The notes beneath the pieces were generated by a model. That model did not search any database. It was not told the DNA's origin and saw only the letters and a program-made list of their open reading frames with translations. DNA of 64,000 bases from Streptomyces sp. F63 (GTDB lineage: Bacteria > Actinomycetota > Actinomycetes > Streptomycetales > Streptomycetaceae). The stretch is from assembly GCF_018070345.1 (NCBI RefSeq), contig NZ_JAGPXX010000005.1:186001-250000 (forward strand), read 5' to 3'. Below are positions 45,061 to 54,124 of the stretch, piece after piece (the stretch's first letter is position 1; each line of letters begins with the position of its first letter). Position numbers and translations under genes: made by a program.

Positions 45061-47326
45061 CCGGATCGTTGCCGTAGGCCTTGCGCTGGACATAGTCCAG
45101 CCACAGGGTGCCGTCGACCGGCCCGGACGGGTTGGTCAGGGCGTACTTCATCTGGTACTGCATCACCAGCGACCACGGTGCGGCGTTGTCGTCGCGCACA
45201 TAGGTCTTGATGTCCCACAGCATGTCCTCGACGAAGAACGTCGGGAAGTACGTCTTGCCGGCGCAGTGGTAGTCGGAGGCTGTTCCGTCACAGCGCAGGT
45301 CCAGCGGGACGTCCGGATACGAGGTGGGTGAGGAGTCGATCGTCGGGCAGGCCGGCGGCGGGTTGTCGAGCGGGTTGTCCTCGCTCATCCGCTCCGCGCA
45401 CCGGTTCACATGGCTGAACTCGACCTTCGCGGGCAGCTGCCCGTCGCCGGTCTGGGAGGACCAGCCGTACTGGATCTCGTCGATGTAGCCGCCGGAGACG
45501 TAGCTGCGGGCCTGGTCGGTGTTGGCGACGGAGCGGTAGTGGTTGTACTCCTTGTCGTAGAAGTAGATCGACTCCACTTCATTGCCGTCGACCACCCGGT
45601 CCACGTTCCAGCGCCAGGCCTGGGTGCAGGGCTCCGGGAACTGGCCGTGGCACGGCTCCCCCACGTCGTTGCCGACCACCGGCACCGTCCACACCGACCC
45701 GGTGCCCGTGCCGGTGCGCTCACTGCGCCCCCAGCCGAAGTAGTAGCGGGTGCCGTCCTGGTGGGAGACCACCCAGTACTCGTCATCCGCGCCGTGACCG
45801 CCGAACATGCGCTGCACCCGCCAGCCCGGATCGTCCTGGACGTGGTAAGAGCCGGTGCCGTCGTTGTCCTGGATGAGCTGAGAGCTCACCCCGCCGAGGT
45901 TGATCACGTAGACCGCGCCCGACGGCTCCAGCGTGCTGTTGGGTGAGTCCCAGCACAGATCACCGATCGTCGGCAGCCCGTCCTGGGTGCAGTTGCGGTA
46001 TCGCCGCTCGATGAACCCCGTGTTGAGGTCCCAGCCCATCCCGGCCCAGGACGCCTGATTGTTGGAGGCCGAGGTCCGCCCGTCCACCGACTGCGAGTTG
46101 TAGTTCAGCGCCACCTGGGGTGCCGAACCCATCGGCGGCTCGGGCACGGCGACCGGGACCTGGTAGGTGAAGGCTCCGGAGCCCACCGACACATCCCAGG
46201 AGCCGGACTGGCCCAGCGGGGACGCCCGGTAGTCGCCGGTGTCCGAGGACGATCCCGAGGTCAGCGCGTATACCGTGCCGCCGGACGTCGCCGTCTCCGA
46301 CACCGGCCTCGCGGCGCCCAGTTGCGGCGTCATCCCCCCGTCCGTGCCGGTGGCCGGATCCGCTTCGGCCTGCACCGTCGCCGTGATGAGCCCCTTCGCG
46401 GTGTCGTTGTCCGCCACCACGGATTCGCGGGTCGTGCAGCCCTCGGCCTCCGGGGTCGTCAGCGCGCACTCGGGCATGCGCACCAGCCGCAGCCGGGACG
46501 CGAAGTCACCGCCGTAGGCGTGACGGAACACCGAGTAGTCCAGAGAGATCTCCACCTGCCCCGGCTGGGCGACACCATCGGTACGGGTCAGGCGGACGCC
46601 GAGGCCGACACCGCCGCCGGGCGCCACGGCGGCGTGATCGAGCACCTCCACCCGGACCCGCTCCGGGGAGCGTTCCCCCGTACCGCCGCTGCCGGACTCC
46701 GTGCCGGACGGAGAGGCGGTCGCCGTGGGAGCCGGGGACGCGGAGGATGACGGGGGCGGGGTGGCGGCTTCTGCCGTTGCGGGCACTTCTGCCGATGCCG
46801 ATGCCGATGCTGTGGGTGTCGTCTCGCCGGAAGGTGACGCAGCCGGTGATGCGGACTCCGGGGACGGCTCCGGTGCGGACGTGGCCGAGGCGGTCTCCCC
46901 CGTCACGTCTTGCAGCGGGCCCAGCTGGACCGCTGGGCCTCCCGGCGCGCCCTCCGCCACGGGCGCAACCGACACCAGCTCGGTTCCCTCGGCAGCCGCG
47001 GTTCCCGTCGCGGCCAGCGAGGAGGAGGACGCCTCCACCACCGTGCCCGGCTCTCCGGGCGCGGCGCCCGACAGATCGACGAGCACTTCCCCGGCCACCG
47101 GCCAGACCGGTTCGGGCAACGGCTTCTGAGTCCGCTCCGCCGCCTGCGCGGGCACCTGCCCGTGCGGCTGCGCCGGCACGTCCGGGGAGTCCACGCCCTG
47201 CGTCACGGCCACCGCTGACGGACTGAAGGTAACCGCCGACAGCAGCACCGCCAGCATCGCACCCGCCAGCGCCAGCGCCATGGAACGCGAACGACCGGAT
47301 ATCCGACCGGAGAACAAGAGCCACAC
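45041..47326 (-). CDS. Secreted SpvB/YD-repeat (Rhs-like) protein, truncated
   Basis: 761 residues. A signal sequence (MALALAGAMLAVLLSAVTFS) leads to a long Ser/Pro/Thr/Ala-rich linker (about 50-220), then an SpvB-like N-terminal domain: VSVGSGAFTYQVPVAVPEPP, APQVALNYNSQSVDGRTS, WAGMGWDLNTGFIERRYRNC. It stops at AYGNDPDITLTP, where full-length relatives continue with YD repeats and a toxin tail. Sequence just beyond shows the repeats in another frame, so the gene has lost its core and tail by deletion. GTG 47326 is very close to GGGGAGG; TTG 47317 is better spaced. The protein, if made, would be exported but lack the toxin. Confidence 0.75.
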   Translation of the reverse strand: MWLLFSGRISGRSRSMALALAGAMLAVLLSAVTFSPSAVAVTQGVDSPDVPAQPHGQVPAQAAERTQKPLPEPVWPVAGEVLVDLSGAAPGEPGTVVEASSSSLAATGTAAAEGTELVSVAPVAEGAPGGPAVQLGPLQDVTGETASATSAPEPSPESASPAASPSGETTPTASASASAEVPATAEAATPPPSSSASPAPTATASPSGTESGSGGTGERSPERVRVEVLDHAAVAPGGGVGLGVRLTRTDGVAQPGQVEISLDYSVFRHAYGGDFASRLRLVRMPECALTTPEAEGCTTRESVVADNDTAKGLITATVQAEADPATGTDGGMTPQLGAARPVSETATSGGTVYALTSGSSSDTGDYRASPLGQSGSWDVSVGSGAFTYQVPVAVPEPPMGSAPQVALNYNSQSVDGRTSASNNQASWAGMGWDLNTGFIERRYRNCTQDGLPTIGDLCWDSPNSTLEPSGAVYVINLGGVSSQLIQDNDGTGSYHVQDDPGWRVQRMFGGHGADDEYWVVSHQDGTRYYFGWGRSERTGTGTGSVWTVPVVGNDVGEPCHGQFPEPCTQAWRWNVDRVVDGNEVESIYFYDKEYNHYRSVANTDQARSYVSGGYIDEIQYGWSSQTGDGQLPAKVEFSHVNRCAERMSEDNPLDNPPPACPTIDSSPTSYPDVPLDLRCDGTASDYHCAGKTYFPTFFVEDMLWDIKTYVRDDNAAPWSLVMQYQMKYALTNPSGPVDGTLWLDYVQRKAYGNDPDITLTP

Positions 47327-47448
47327 CCTCCCCGGGCCACCGGATACCCGAACCTGACACGGGAAGACGAGAGAGCAGCCCCATCGGCCGCAGAAGAATC
47401 AGCCAGGTTGGCTCGATCTCGTCCGTGGCGGCGGCGACACTACGGTGA

Positions 47449-48339
47449 TCACACCGGCGTGTACAGGCAGACAAGAGTGGACACAAGCGGCCGAACAGGC
47501 TTCACCCGCCCATCACATTCACGCAACGCCGACCACGTTCTCTCCACGACACCGCCAAAGAGCCGAAGTGAGCCACGCGCTTCCCGGCGGCCCCGGCACC
47601 CCGGCAACGGCGGCTTCGCGCCACTTGCCGGCACCGGTCTCCGGAGCGAGACCACGGCGGTGCCCCGCGGTGAAGCAAGCCGCCACACAAGCCCAAGGCG
47701 CCCGCGCGGACCGGCGACTTCACCGGGCCGTACGGATCCGGCCACGACGGCTGAACCCGTACGGCGATCGCTGCGGCCAGGCGAACGCCTGTCAGGCCGC
47801 GAGCGCGGGGCCTCGGGAGACGGCGGTCCGGCGCCGAGGATCAGCTCGAACCAGATGCTCTTGCCGACGGAGCCCAGGGCCGGCTCCTCCGCACAGCAGT
47901 CGCCCCACGCGTCGGCGAGCAGATCGAGGATCAGCAGCCCTCTCCCCCGCTCGGCGTCCGCCGCCACCGGCCCGACGGGCACCCGCGGCGCGGGGAACTC
48001 CGGGCACGGATCGGAGACGCTGACCCGGAGAATCGGCGCCGCCCAGCGCAGCAGCACGGCGGCGGGGCCCTTGGAATAGCGGACGGCGTTGGTCGTCAGC
48101 TCGGAGGTCAGCAGCTCGGCCCGGTCGGCGAGTTCGCCGAGGTGGTGCGCGGTCAGCACGGCCCGCAGCGTCGCCCGCGCGACTCCGGGGCCGCGGGGAT
48201 CCCCGGAAAAGCGGAGGGCGTACTCCCACGGGCCGGCGAACGGAGTGGGCACCGGGTACGGGAGCGGGGGGACGGCCCCCGGGGTCTGCGGTGCTTGTAC
48301 GGGGCGGGCTGACAAGGGGAGCTGAGATTCGGGGTTCAC
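47449..48339 (-). CDS. ATP-binding protein of the RsbW/anti-sigma regulator type, with unusual C-terminal extension
   Basis: 296 residues. Residues 35-170 are a histidine-kinase-like ATPase: LLTSELTTNAVRYSKGP (N box), VSVSDPCPEFP (G1) and AERGRGLLILDLLADAWGD (G2), ending near SVGKSIWFELILG. Family members normally stop there; here about 120 Arg/Pro-rich residues follow, probably because the usual stop was lost. GTG 48339 has an excellent AAGGAGGT site. It is divergent from an XRE regulator and a DUF397 protein, the typical Streptomyces WhiJ/AbaA-type trio, in which such ATPases modulate developmental or antibiotic control. Confidence 0.82.
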   Translation of the reverse strand: MNPESQLPLSARPVQAPQTPGAVPPLPYPVPTPFAGPWEYALRFSGDPRGPGVARATLRAVLTAHHLGELADRAELLTSELTTNAVRYSKGPAAVLLRWAAPILRVSVSDPCPEFPAPRVPVGPVAADAERGRGLLILDLLADAWGDCCAEEPALGSVGKSIWFELILGAGPPSPEAPRSRPDRRSPGRSDRRTGSAVVAGSVRPGEVAGPRGRLGLVWRLASPRGTAVVSLRRPVPASGAKPPLPGCRGRREARGSLRLFGGVVERTWSALRECDGRVKPVRPLVSTLVCLYTPV

Positions 48340-48610
48340 GGGCACCTCCTTGTGCGGTGGCATGAGTGACGGCCTGCGCTCGAACGCGGTGTGGTCGGGG
48401 TACGACGCGCGCCGCTCCATGAGGTCGGGGCGGCGCTGTACGGCCGTCGTCGGGTGTGGGTCGCTCCATGTCCCCTGGCAGCCCGGGTCGGGATTCGCCG
48501 TGGCCGCCTGCGGTGGCTCGCCGCCTGGCCTGGGCCCGTGGCCGACGGTGCGCTTCCGGTGGGCGGGGATGGGGAGTTGAGTGGCGCGCCTCACACCGTA
48601 GAGCACTATC

Positions 48611-48644
48611 GGCTCACTCATGAGCCAATGTCCACGAACGAGTG
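48611..48644. promoter_or_regulatory. Inverted repeats between the ATPase and XRE genes
   Basis: GGCTCA (48611-48616) and TGAGCC (48621-48626) form a short palindrome, overlapped by a wider CACTC (48615-48619) ... GAGTG (48640-48644) repeat. The stretch is AT-richer than its flanks and lies about 75 bases before the XRE start. It is a candidate autoregulatory operator. The rest of the 48340-48717 spacer shows no gene. Confidence 0.45.
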
Positions 48645-48717
48645 AATATGAACTTCTTTCACTGGTATGCCGTTTCGACGGCCTGCCACACTGCATCGCA
48701 CTCACGGGAGAGGACAC

Positions 48718-49581
48718 ATGGCCGCACGAAACGCTCCAACCGGCCGCCAGCGCCGCTTGGCCACCGAACTCCGCCGCATGCGCGAGCAGGCAGGGATCTC
48801 CATTCAGGAAGCCGCCTCGATGCTGGGCGCGGACCGCACGATGATCTCCAACATCGAGGCCGGACGCACCACGGTCAGCGAGGACCGGGTCCGGCAGCTC
48901 GCATGCCACTACAAGTGCCCGAACGAGGCGCTGGTGGACGCCCTGGCCGACATGGCGGCGAGCCGGCGCACCAAGCACTGGTGGACGGAATACCGGGGCA
49001 AGCTGCCCGACGGACACCTGGACGTATCCGAGCTGGAGCACTACGCGACGCGCATCCGGACCGCGCAGACCGTGCACCTGCCGGGCCTGCTCCAGACGGA
49101 AGACCACGCCAGGGCCATCTTCGAACTCACCGTGCCGAAGCTTCCCCGCCTGGACGTCGAACTCCGGGTTGCGCATCGCATGGCTCGCCAGAATGTGCTC
49201 GTGGGGGACAACCCCATGCCGTACACGGGCCTCGTTCACGAGGCCGCTCTGCGGCTGGGGTTCGGAGGCCGAGCCGTCGCCCGAGCCCAGCTCCGACGAC
49301 TGGCAGAGGCGGCGGAACAGCCCAACGTCACCTTGTTGGTCATCCCGTTCAGCGCCGGGGGCTTCCACGGAGCCGGGCAGTCGATCCTGTACGCGGAGGG
49401 CCCCGTGCCACAGTTGGACACCGTCCAGCTCGATACCGCCCTGGGAGCCAACTTCGTTGATGCGCCCACGCCGTTGGCGAACTATCGTTCTCTACTGGAC
49501 CTCATGGAGCAGTCCGCGCTCTCTCCCGGCGACTCCCGGGAACTCATCCGCTCTCTGGCACACACGTTCCGAGGGGACTGA
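48718..49581 (+). CDS. XRE-family regulator with DUF5753 domain
   Basis: A 287-residue WhiJ-type regulator. An N-terminal helix-turn-helix (LATELRRMREQAGISIQEAA, MLGADRTMISNIEAGRTTVS, residues 12-65) precedes a DUF5753 domain (HLPGLLQTEDHARAIF; LVHEAALRLGFGG; FSAGGFHGAGQSILYAEG). ATG 48718 follows GGGAGAGG. The DUF397 gene starts two bases after its stop, so the two form an operon; the DUF397 partner is thought to modulate DNA binding by the XRE protein in such pairs. This is a paralogous family with dozens of copies per Streptomyces genome. Confidence 0.93.
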   Translation: MAARNAPTGRQRRLATELRRMREQAGISIQEAASMLGADRTMISNIEAGRTTVSEDRVRQLACHYKCPNEALVDALADMAASRRTKHWWTEYRGKLPDGHLDVSELEHYATRIRTAQTVHLPGLLQTEDHARAIFELTVPKLPRLDVELRVAHRMARQNVLVGDNPMPYTGLVHEAALRLGFGGRAVARAQLRRLAEAAEQPNVTLLVIPFSAGGFHGAGQSILYAEGPVPQLDTVQLDTALGANFVDAPTPLANYRSLLDLMEQSALSPGDSRELIRSLAHTFRGD

Positions 49582-49583
49582 CA

Positions 49584-49793
49584 GTGGACGCACTCGACTG
49601 GAAACGCTCGTCCTTCTGCGGCGGCGGCGGCAACAACTGTGTGGAGATAGCCATCTGCGACCAGGACCGCATGGCCGTCCGGGACAGCGTTCACCCGGCC
49701 CGGACCATCAGGGTGAGCCGCGCAGCGCTCACCACCTTCATCGCGGGAGTGAGGAACGGAAGGGTGAACCGCCCGCCGGTCTCCTCCGTCTGA
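49584..49793 (+). CDS. DUF397-domain protein
   Basis: 69 residues, the standard length of the family: LDWKRSSFCGGGGNNCVEIA, AVRDSVHPARTIRVSRAA and a C-terminal helix (ALTTFIAGVRNG). GTG 49584 lies two bases after the XRE gene stop. Small partner protein of WhiJ-type regulators; cytoplasmic. It is convergent with the RloB-like gene 88 bases away. Confidence 0.92.
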   Translation: MDALDWKRSSFCGGGGNNCVEIAICDQDRMAVRDSVHPARTIRVSRAALTTFIAGVRNGRVNRPPVSSV

Positions 49794-49881
49794 CGACCGC
49801 GCGCCCAGTGCAGTCAGCCCCGGCCCTCACCAGCCTCGCCGCCTGGCGGTCGGCAGAAAGAAACTCGCGCTCCGCGGCTCG

Positions 49882-50712
49882 CTACCCTCTGCCCTCCACC
49901 ACAGTTCCGAGGCCAAGGCTGGCCAGGAGCCGCCAGACGTCGGTGGACGGGTCGCGCTTCAGTGGATCGCATCCGGCGGCGTGCCCGGTGCGCTCGGTCC
50001 ACTCGGCGTACTTCTCCCCTCCCTTGGCGGGGATCGGCTGGATCTTCCCGATGCGGTCCGCGGAGCAGCGGCCGCTGGGGCACGCCTTCACCAGCTTCCT
50101 GGCGTTGCGAACAGCAGTGGTCTCGCGGCCGAGGAGGGCATTTCCCCGCTCGTCGTTGAGGCCCTTGCCCCGGTCACCGGACGCCTTGTCGTAGTCCTTG
50201 AAGCCCTTGGCGTCCCGGTGCCGGCGCAGTCTGTCCTTCACCTTCTCGTCGTGGCCGTGCTCCTGACTGGTCCAGTGCTGGAAGTGGAGCAGCAGCCACA
50301 ATTCGAAGGACGGGTGCGACAGCGCCACTTGGACACCTCTGTCGGCGGCCAGTCGCATGGCGTCGGGGATCTTCCGGTCACGGTTGTCGTCCGCGTCCCG
50401 GTCGAAGAGCGCCCACTTCTCGTCCTCCGGGCCGGCTTCCTTCAGCGTCTGCTGGACCGTTTCCACGGGGTCCAGGCCGTTGCCGTGCCCCGGGTGGCAG
50501 TACTTCAACCGAAAGCTTTTGTCCCGGCCGTAGGTCTTGTTCAGCAGGCTGATGTAGTCCGGCTCGGTCCTGGAGCCCTCGCAGGCCACGTACACCACGC
50601 GGTTCGACTTGTCGCCGTACGAAGCGGGCGGACGGCGCAGCGCGTGAGACGCCCCACTCCGGTCCCGGCGACGTCTGTTGCGCTTGTCCTGTGCCCTGTC
50701 CCCCTTGCTCAC
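49882..50712 (-). CDS. RloB-like TOPRIM-fold protein (abortive-infection type)
   Basis: 276 residues. After a basic, disordered N-terminus comes VVYVACEGSRTEPDYI, the RloB form of the TOPRIM acidic motif (EGxxTE). ALFDRDADDN gives the DxD, and ALSHPSFELWLLLHFQHW is the RloB hallmark. The last part, rich in Lys and Arg, is probably nucleic-acid binding. GTG 50712 overlaps the stop of the ATPase gene by GTGA. ATPase plus RloB pairs are known as RloAB and, in defence catalogues, AbiL-type abortive-infection systems. The TOPRIM part would be the nuclease effector; activity here is inferred. Confidence 0.82.
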   Translation of the reverse strand: MSKGDRAQDKRNRRRRDRSGASHALRRPPASYGDKSNRVVYVACEGSRTEPDYISLLNKTYGRDKSFRLKYCHPGHGNGLDPVETVQQTLKEAGPEDEKWALFDRDADDNRDRKIPDAMRLAADRGVQVALSHPSFELWLLLHFQHWTSQEHGHDEKVKDRLRRHRDAKGFKDYDKASGDRGKGLNDERGNALLGRETTAVRNARKLVKACPSGRCSADRIGKIQPIPAKGGEKYAEWTERTGHAAGCDPLKRDPSTDVWRLLASLGLGTVVEGRG

Positions 50713-52001
50713 GCTGTCGCCTTCAGCTCCTCCGCGAACCGGACCGCTTCCCTCGCAATCTCCCCGGCGGTCAGCCGGGGAATGCCACCGTAGTGGCCGT
50801 GGAGATAGCGGCGTTCCAGGTTGTCGTCCTTACGGGCCTTGCGCGCCGCAGTGAGCGGGTACAGCTCACTCTCCCCGATGGCGCTCTTGTGCGTGATCCA
50901 GACCTGATCGCGATCCAGCGGGCGCTCCACCACGGACGGCCCGAGCAGGGTCGCGTCGTGTGTGGTGAAGACGAGTTGGGCGTCGTGCGGATTGGCCTCG
51001 CGGTCCTGGAAGAGGCGGATCACCTCGGCCGCCAGCAGGGGGTGAAGGCTGGAGTCGAGTTCGTCGACGAGCATGACGCCGCCCCGGTCGAGGAAGTGCA
51101 GCAGCGGGCCGAGGAAGGCGAACCAGGCGTGGGTGCCGAGGGATTCCTGGTCCGCGAAGTCCATGGGCTGTTCCGAACCGTCCGCCGCCCGGTGCAGTAG
51201 TTGCAGTTCACCGGTCTCGGGATCGGTGGTGAGGCCCGTGATGCCCAGGTCCGCGACGGCCAGCATGCGCGCGATGCGTTCCCGCAGTCTCTTGTCGTCC
51301 CCAGCGGCTCCGGTGAGGAGTTCGCGAGTCCAGCGCGTGCGGGCGGAGAGGTCGTCTCCGGGAGCCAGCAGCCAGACGTTTTCGCTGAACCACCGGTGCA
51401 CGGCGGCGAGCTGGGAATGGTTGAGGGTGGCACCGACGGTGAGGAACAGCGCGTTCGGCCGGGTGCTCTCGGCCAGTTCTTCCTTGCGGCCCTTGAGGCC
51501 CGTACCGGGGAATCTGAACTCGCCGCCCTCTTCCTCCGGTCGTCCGGCCTCGCGGTCGAACCACACCTGGCGGCGGCCGGAGGGGTAGGCGTGCAGCCAC
51601 TCCGCCTCGACCCGTTCGTCCGACAGCTCAAAGCCGTAGGTGTAACGCACCCGCCTGCCGCGCGGGCCCAGCAGCAGCTCGACCTCGAAGAGACTCGTCT
51701 CCTCGCGCGCCTCCGGGTCGAGCGCGAAAGGTTCACGTGGGACCCGCTCCGGGTGTTTGCCCCAGTCGGCGAAGGATTCCCGTACCGCGCTGCGCATGAA
51801 GCGCAGGGCGCTGAGGGTGTTCGACTTACCCGAGGCATTCGCCCCGAAAATGCCGACCACGGGCAGCACTGAGACCGGCTTGCCATCCACCCGGGCACCG
51901 GTGTCGCGCTCCGTGCCCTCGTTGAACTCCGTGGCCACCAGCGACAGCTCTTGCTCGGTCCGGATCGAGCGGTGATTGGCCACCCTGAAGCTGAGCAGCA
52001 C
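50709..52001 (-). CDS. RloA-like AAA-family ATPase (anti-phage partner)
   Basis: 430 residues of the SMC/OLD-like AAA15/AAA21 type. LLSFRVANHRSIRTEQELSL opens the fold, Walker A is VGIFGANASGKSNTLSALRF (about residue 55), DFADQESLGTHAWFAFLGP is the signature loop, Walker B is GGVMLVDELDSSLHPLL (about 315), and LVFTTHDATLLGP the switch His region. GTG 52001 follows GAGGAGG. Its stop overlaps the RloB-like start, so the two proteins are made in a coupled way. Such ATPases sense infection or DNA ends and control the TOPRIM partner. Confidence 0.83.
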   Translation of the reverse strand: MLLSFRVANHRSIRTEQELSLVATEFNEGTERDTGARVDGKPVSVLPVVGIFGANASGKSNTLSALRFMRSAVRESFADWGKHPERVPREPFALDPEAREETSLFEVELLLGPRGRRVRYTYGFELSDERVEAEWLHAYPSGRRQVWFDREAGRPEEEGGEFRFPGTGLKGRKEELAESTRPNALFLTVGATLNHSQLAAVHRWFSENVWLLAPGDDLSARTRWTRELLTGAAGDDKRLRERIARMLAVADLGITGLTTDPETGELQLLHRAADGSEQPMDFADQESLGTHAWFAFLGPLLHFLDRGGVMLVDELDSSLHPLLAAEVIRLFQDREANPHDAQLVFTTHDATLLGPSVVERPLDRDQVWITHKSAIGESELYPLTAARKARKDDNLERRYLHGHYGGIPRLTAGEIAREAVRFAEELKATA

Positions 52002-52177
52002 GGCCGACCTCCTCACAGGGCGGTGATTCCCCATGCCCGTCTTGGGATCTCCTCTGCGGGTTACCCGCACAGAACAACCTATGACGCCCCGTCCTCGCAC
52101 GCCAGAATACTCATCGGGGCTCGCGGTTCATTCGGTGCCGACCGGCAGCGCGGCGAGCTCGCGGCCTCGCTTCGGTG

Positions 52178-52411
52178 TTACGGAGCGGTCGCCTCTCCGT
52201 GGTCCTCGTCGGGCAGCGGGCGGGTGAGCTGAGCCGTCAGTTCCGGGTCGGCGAGGATGCGCGCGGTCGCCCGCCACTCGACGACTACCCGGTGGACGTT
52301 GGCGTGGATGTCCGAATCCGCGGCGCCGTGCACAGCCTGGGTCAGCTCCCGCACAAACTGCTGCACCTCGTCGGCCGACAGATGACGGGTCCACGGAAGG
52401 GCTGAGGGCAT
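52178..52411 (-). CDS. Conserved small hypothetical protein downstream of mnmA
   Basis: 77 residues, acidic and mostly helical, no membrane segment: HLSADEVQQFVRELTQAV, NVHRVVVEWRATARILADPE, LTAQLTRPLPDEDHGE. Proteins with this VVEWRATARILADPEL block are common in Streptomyces, but I do not know a function. ATG 52411 has GGGGGAG at a rather long distance; GTG 52414 is equally possible. It starts 20 bases after the mnmA stop on the same strand and is probably in that operon. 52002-52177 is empty. Confidence 0.68.
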   Translation of the reverse strand: MPSALPWTRHLSADEVQQFVRELTQAVHGAADSDIHANVHRVVVEWRATARILADPELTAQLTRPLPDEDHGEATAP

Positions 52412-52430
52412 CACCGGCAGGACTCCCCCC

Positions 52431-53603
52431 TCAGCCCCGGGCGGCCGCCGGCGTGCGGCGGCGCTCCGTCGTGGCGATGGTCGCCGAGCCGACGACCCGG
52501 GTGCCGTCGTAGAGGACGATCGCCTGGCCCGGGGCCACGCCGCGGACCGGCTCGGTGAACGTCACCCGGAGCATCGGGGCCCCCTCGGCGTCCTCGGCCG
52601 GCTCCGCCGTCACCGGGGTCTCCTCGCCGTGGGCGCGGAGCTGGGCCGTGTACGGGCCCGGGCCCGCCGGGGGCTCGCCGCACCAGCGCGGGCGGATCGC
52701 CGTCAGCGCGGTGACGTCGAGCGCCTCCTGCGGGCCGACCGTGACCGTGTTGTTCACCGGCGAGATGTCCAGCACATAGCGCGGCTTGCCGTCCGGGGCC
52801 GGCACGCCCAGGCGCAGGCCCTTGCGCTGGCCGATGGTGTAGCCGTAGGCGCCCTGGTGGCTGCCGAGCCGGTTGCCGTCCTCGTCGACGATGTCACCCT
52901 CGGCCGTCCCCAGGTGCTTGGCCAGGAAGCCCTGGGTGTCGCCGTCGGCGATGAAGCAGATGTCGTGGCTGTCGGGCTTCTTCGCGACGGCCAGACCGCG
53001 GCGCTCGGCCTCCGCCCGGATCTCGTCCTTGGTGGTGAGGGTGTCGCCCAGCGGGAACATGGCGTGGGCGAGCTGGCGCTCGTCGAGGACCCCGAGGACG
53101 TAGCTCTGGTCCTTGGCCTCGTCGGAGGCGCGGTGCAGTTCGCGGCCGCCGTCCTCGCGGGTGACGACGGTGGCGTAGTGGCCGGTGCAGACGGCGTCGA
53201 AGCCCAGGGCGAGGGCCTTGTCCAGCAGCGCCGCGAACTTGATCTTCTCGTTGCAGCGCAGGCAGGGGTTCGGGGTGCGCCCGGCGGCGTATTCGGCGAC
53301 GAAGTCGTCGACCACGTCCTCGCGGAAGCGCTCGGCCAGGTCCCAGACGTAGAACGGGATGCCGATGACGTCGGCGGCCCGGCGCGCGTCGTGGCTGTCC
53401 TCGATGGTGCAGCAGCCCCTGGCCCCGGTGCGGAAGGACTTCGGGTTGGCCGACAGGGCGAGGTGGACGCCGGTGACGTCATGGCCCGCCTCGGCGGCGC
53501 GGGCGGCGGCGACGGCGGAGTCGACACCGCCGGACATGGCGGCCAGGACCCGCAGCCGGGTGCCGTCGCGGGGGGCGGTGGGTGCGCCGGGGAAATCGTT
53601 CAT
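52431..53603 (-). CDS. mnmA: tRNA-specific 2-thiouridylase
   Basis: 390 residues. Uses ATP and persulfide sulfur to make 2-thiouridine at position 34 of Lys, Glu and Gln tRNAs. PP-loop [13 protein letters not shown] near residue 22; [16 protein letters not shown]; catalytic Cys in [12 protein letters not shown]; the second catalytic Cys in [19 protein letters not shown]; central domain [14 protein letters not shown]-terminal beta-barrel. ATG 53603 has a weak site (TAGGG), but TACGCT ends nine bases upstream with TTGGGA 18 bases before it, so a very short or no leader is likely. The cysteine desulfurase at 61771 is a plausible sulfur donor. Confidence 0.96.
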   Translation of the reverse strand: MNDFPGAPTAPRDGTRLRVLAAMSGGVDSAVAAARAAEAGHDVTGVHLALSANPKSFRTGARGCCTIEDSHDARRAADVIGIPFYVWDLAERFREDVVDDFVAEYAAGRTPNPCLRCNEKIKFAALLDKALALGFDAVCTGHYATVVTREDGGRELHRASDEAKDQSYVLGVLDERQLAHAMFPLGDTLTTKDEIRAEAERRGLAVAKKPDSHDICFIADGDTQGFLAKHLGTAEGDIVDEDGNRLGSHQGAYGYTIGQRKGLRLGVPAPDGKPRYVLDISPVNNTVTVGPQEALDVTALTAIRPRWCGEPPAGPGPYTAQLRAHGEETPVTAEPAEDAEGAPMLRVTFTEPVRGVAPGQAIVLYDGTRVVGSATIATTERRRTPAAARG

Positions 53604-53799
53604 AGCCCTATCAGCGTACGGGCCCGGGGCCGCCCGTCCCAACGCGATACGGGACCGGACCCGGTGCGGCAGGGAAGCGCGGGTCCGGTGCGGTACGGCA
53701 GGGCGGGCCCGGCGCGGCCGGGGACCCGTCCCACGCGATACGGGTCCCCGGCCCGACGCCGTGCGCGAGCGCGGACCCGGCGCGGTACGGGACCCGGTA

Positions 53800-53878
53800 C
53801 GGCGCGGTGCGGAACCCGGTACGGCGCGGTGCGGGACCCGGTACGGCGCGGTGCGGGACCCGGTACGGCGCGGTGCCG
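53800..53878. repeat. 22-base minisatellite upstream of mnmA
   Basis: Three units starting CGGCGCGGTGCGGGACCCGG (53800-53821, 53822-53843, 53844-53865; the first with one difference) and a partial fourth. Broken copies of the same words extend back to about 53640. It fills the 53604-54124 spacer between divergent mnmA and the amidase gene, which has no gene of its own. Confidence 0.85.
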
Positions 53879-54124
53879 TCGTCGGCCGCCGGGGACCGGC
53901 GGGACCGCCGGCGCGGAGGGGCGAGCACGCGTACGGCGCCCACCGCACGCCACCGCGCACGGCTGGAAACGGCCGGAAACGACCGCCGCCGGAACAGGGC
54001 GCGGCGGCCACCCGTTGAGCACAGAACAACCCAGCGCACGAAGAAGCGAGTTCCCGAGCAACCCCGAGACCCCGGGCGCGGTCCGTGCCGCCGAGGGGCA
54101 CCCAGCGAGCACAAGAGGTCGCGG

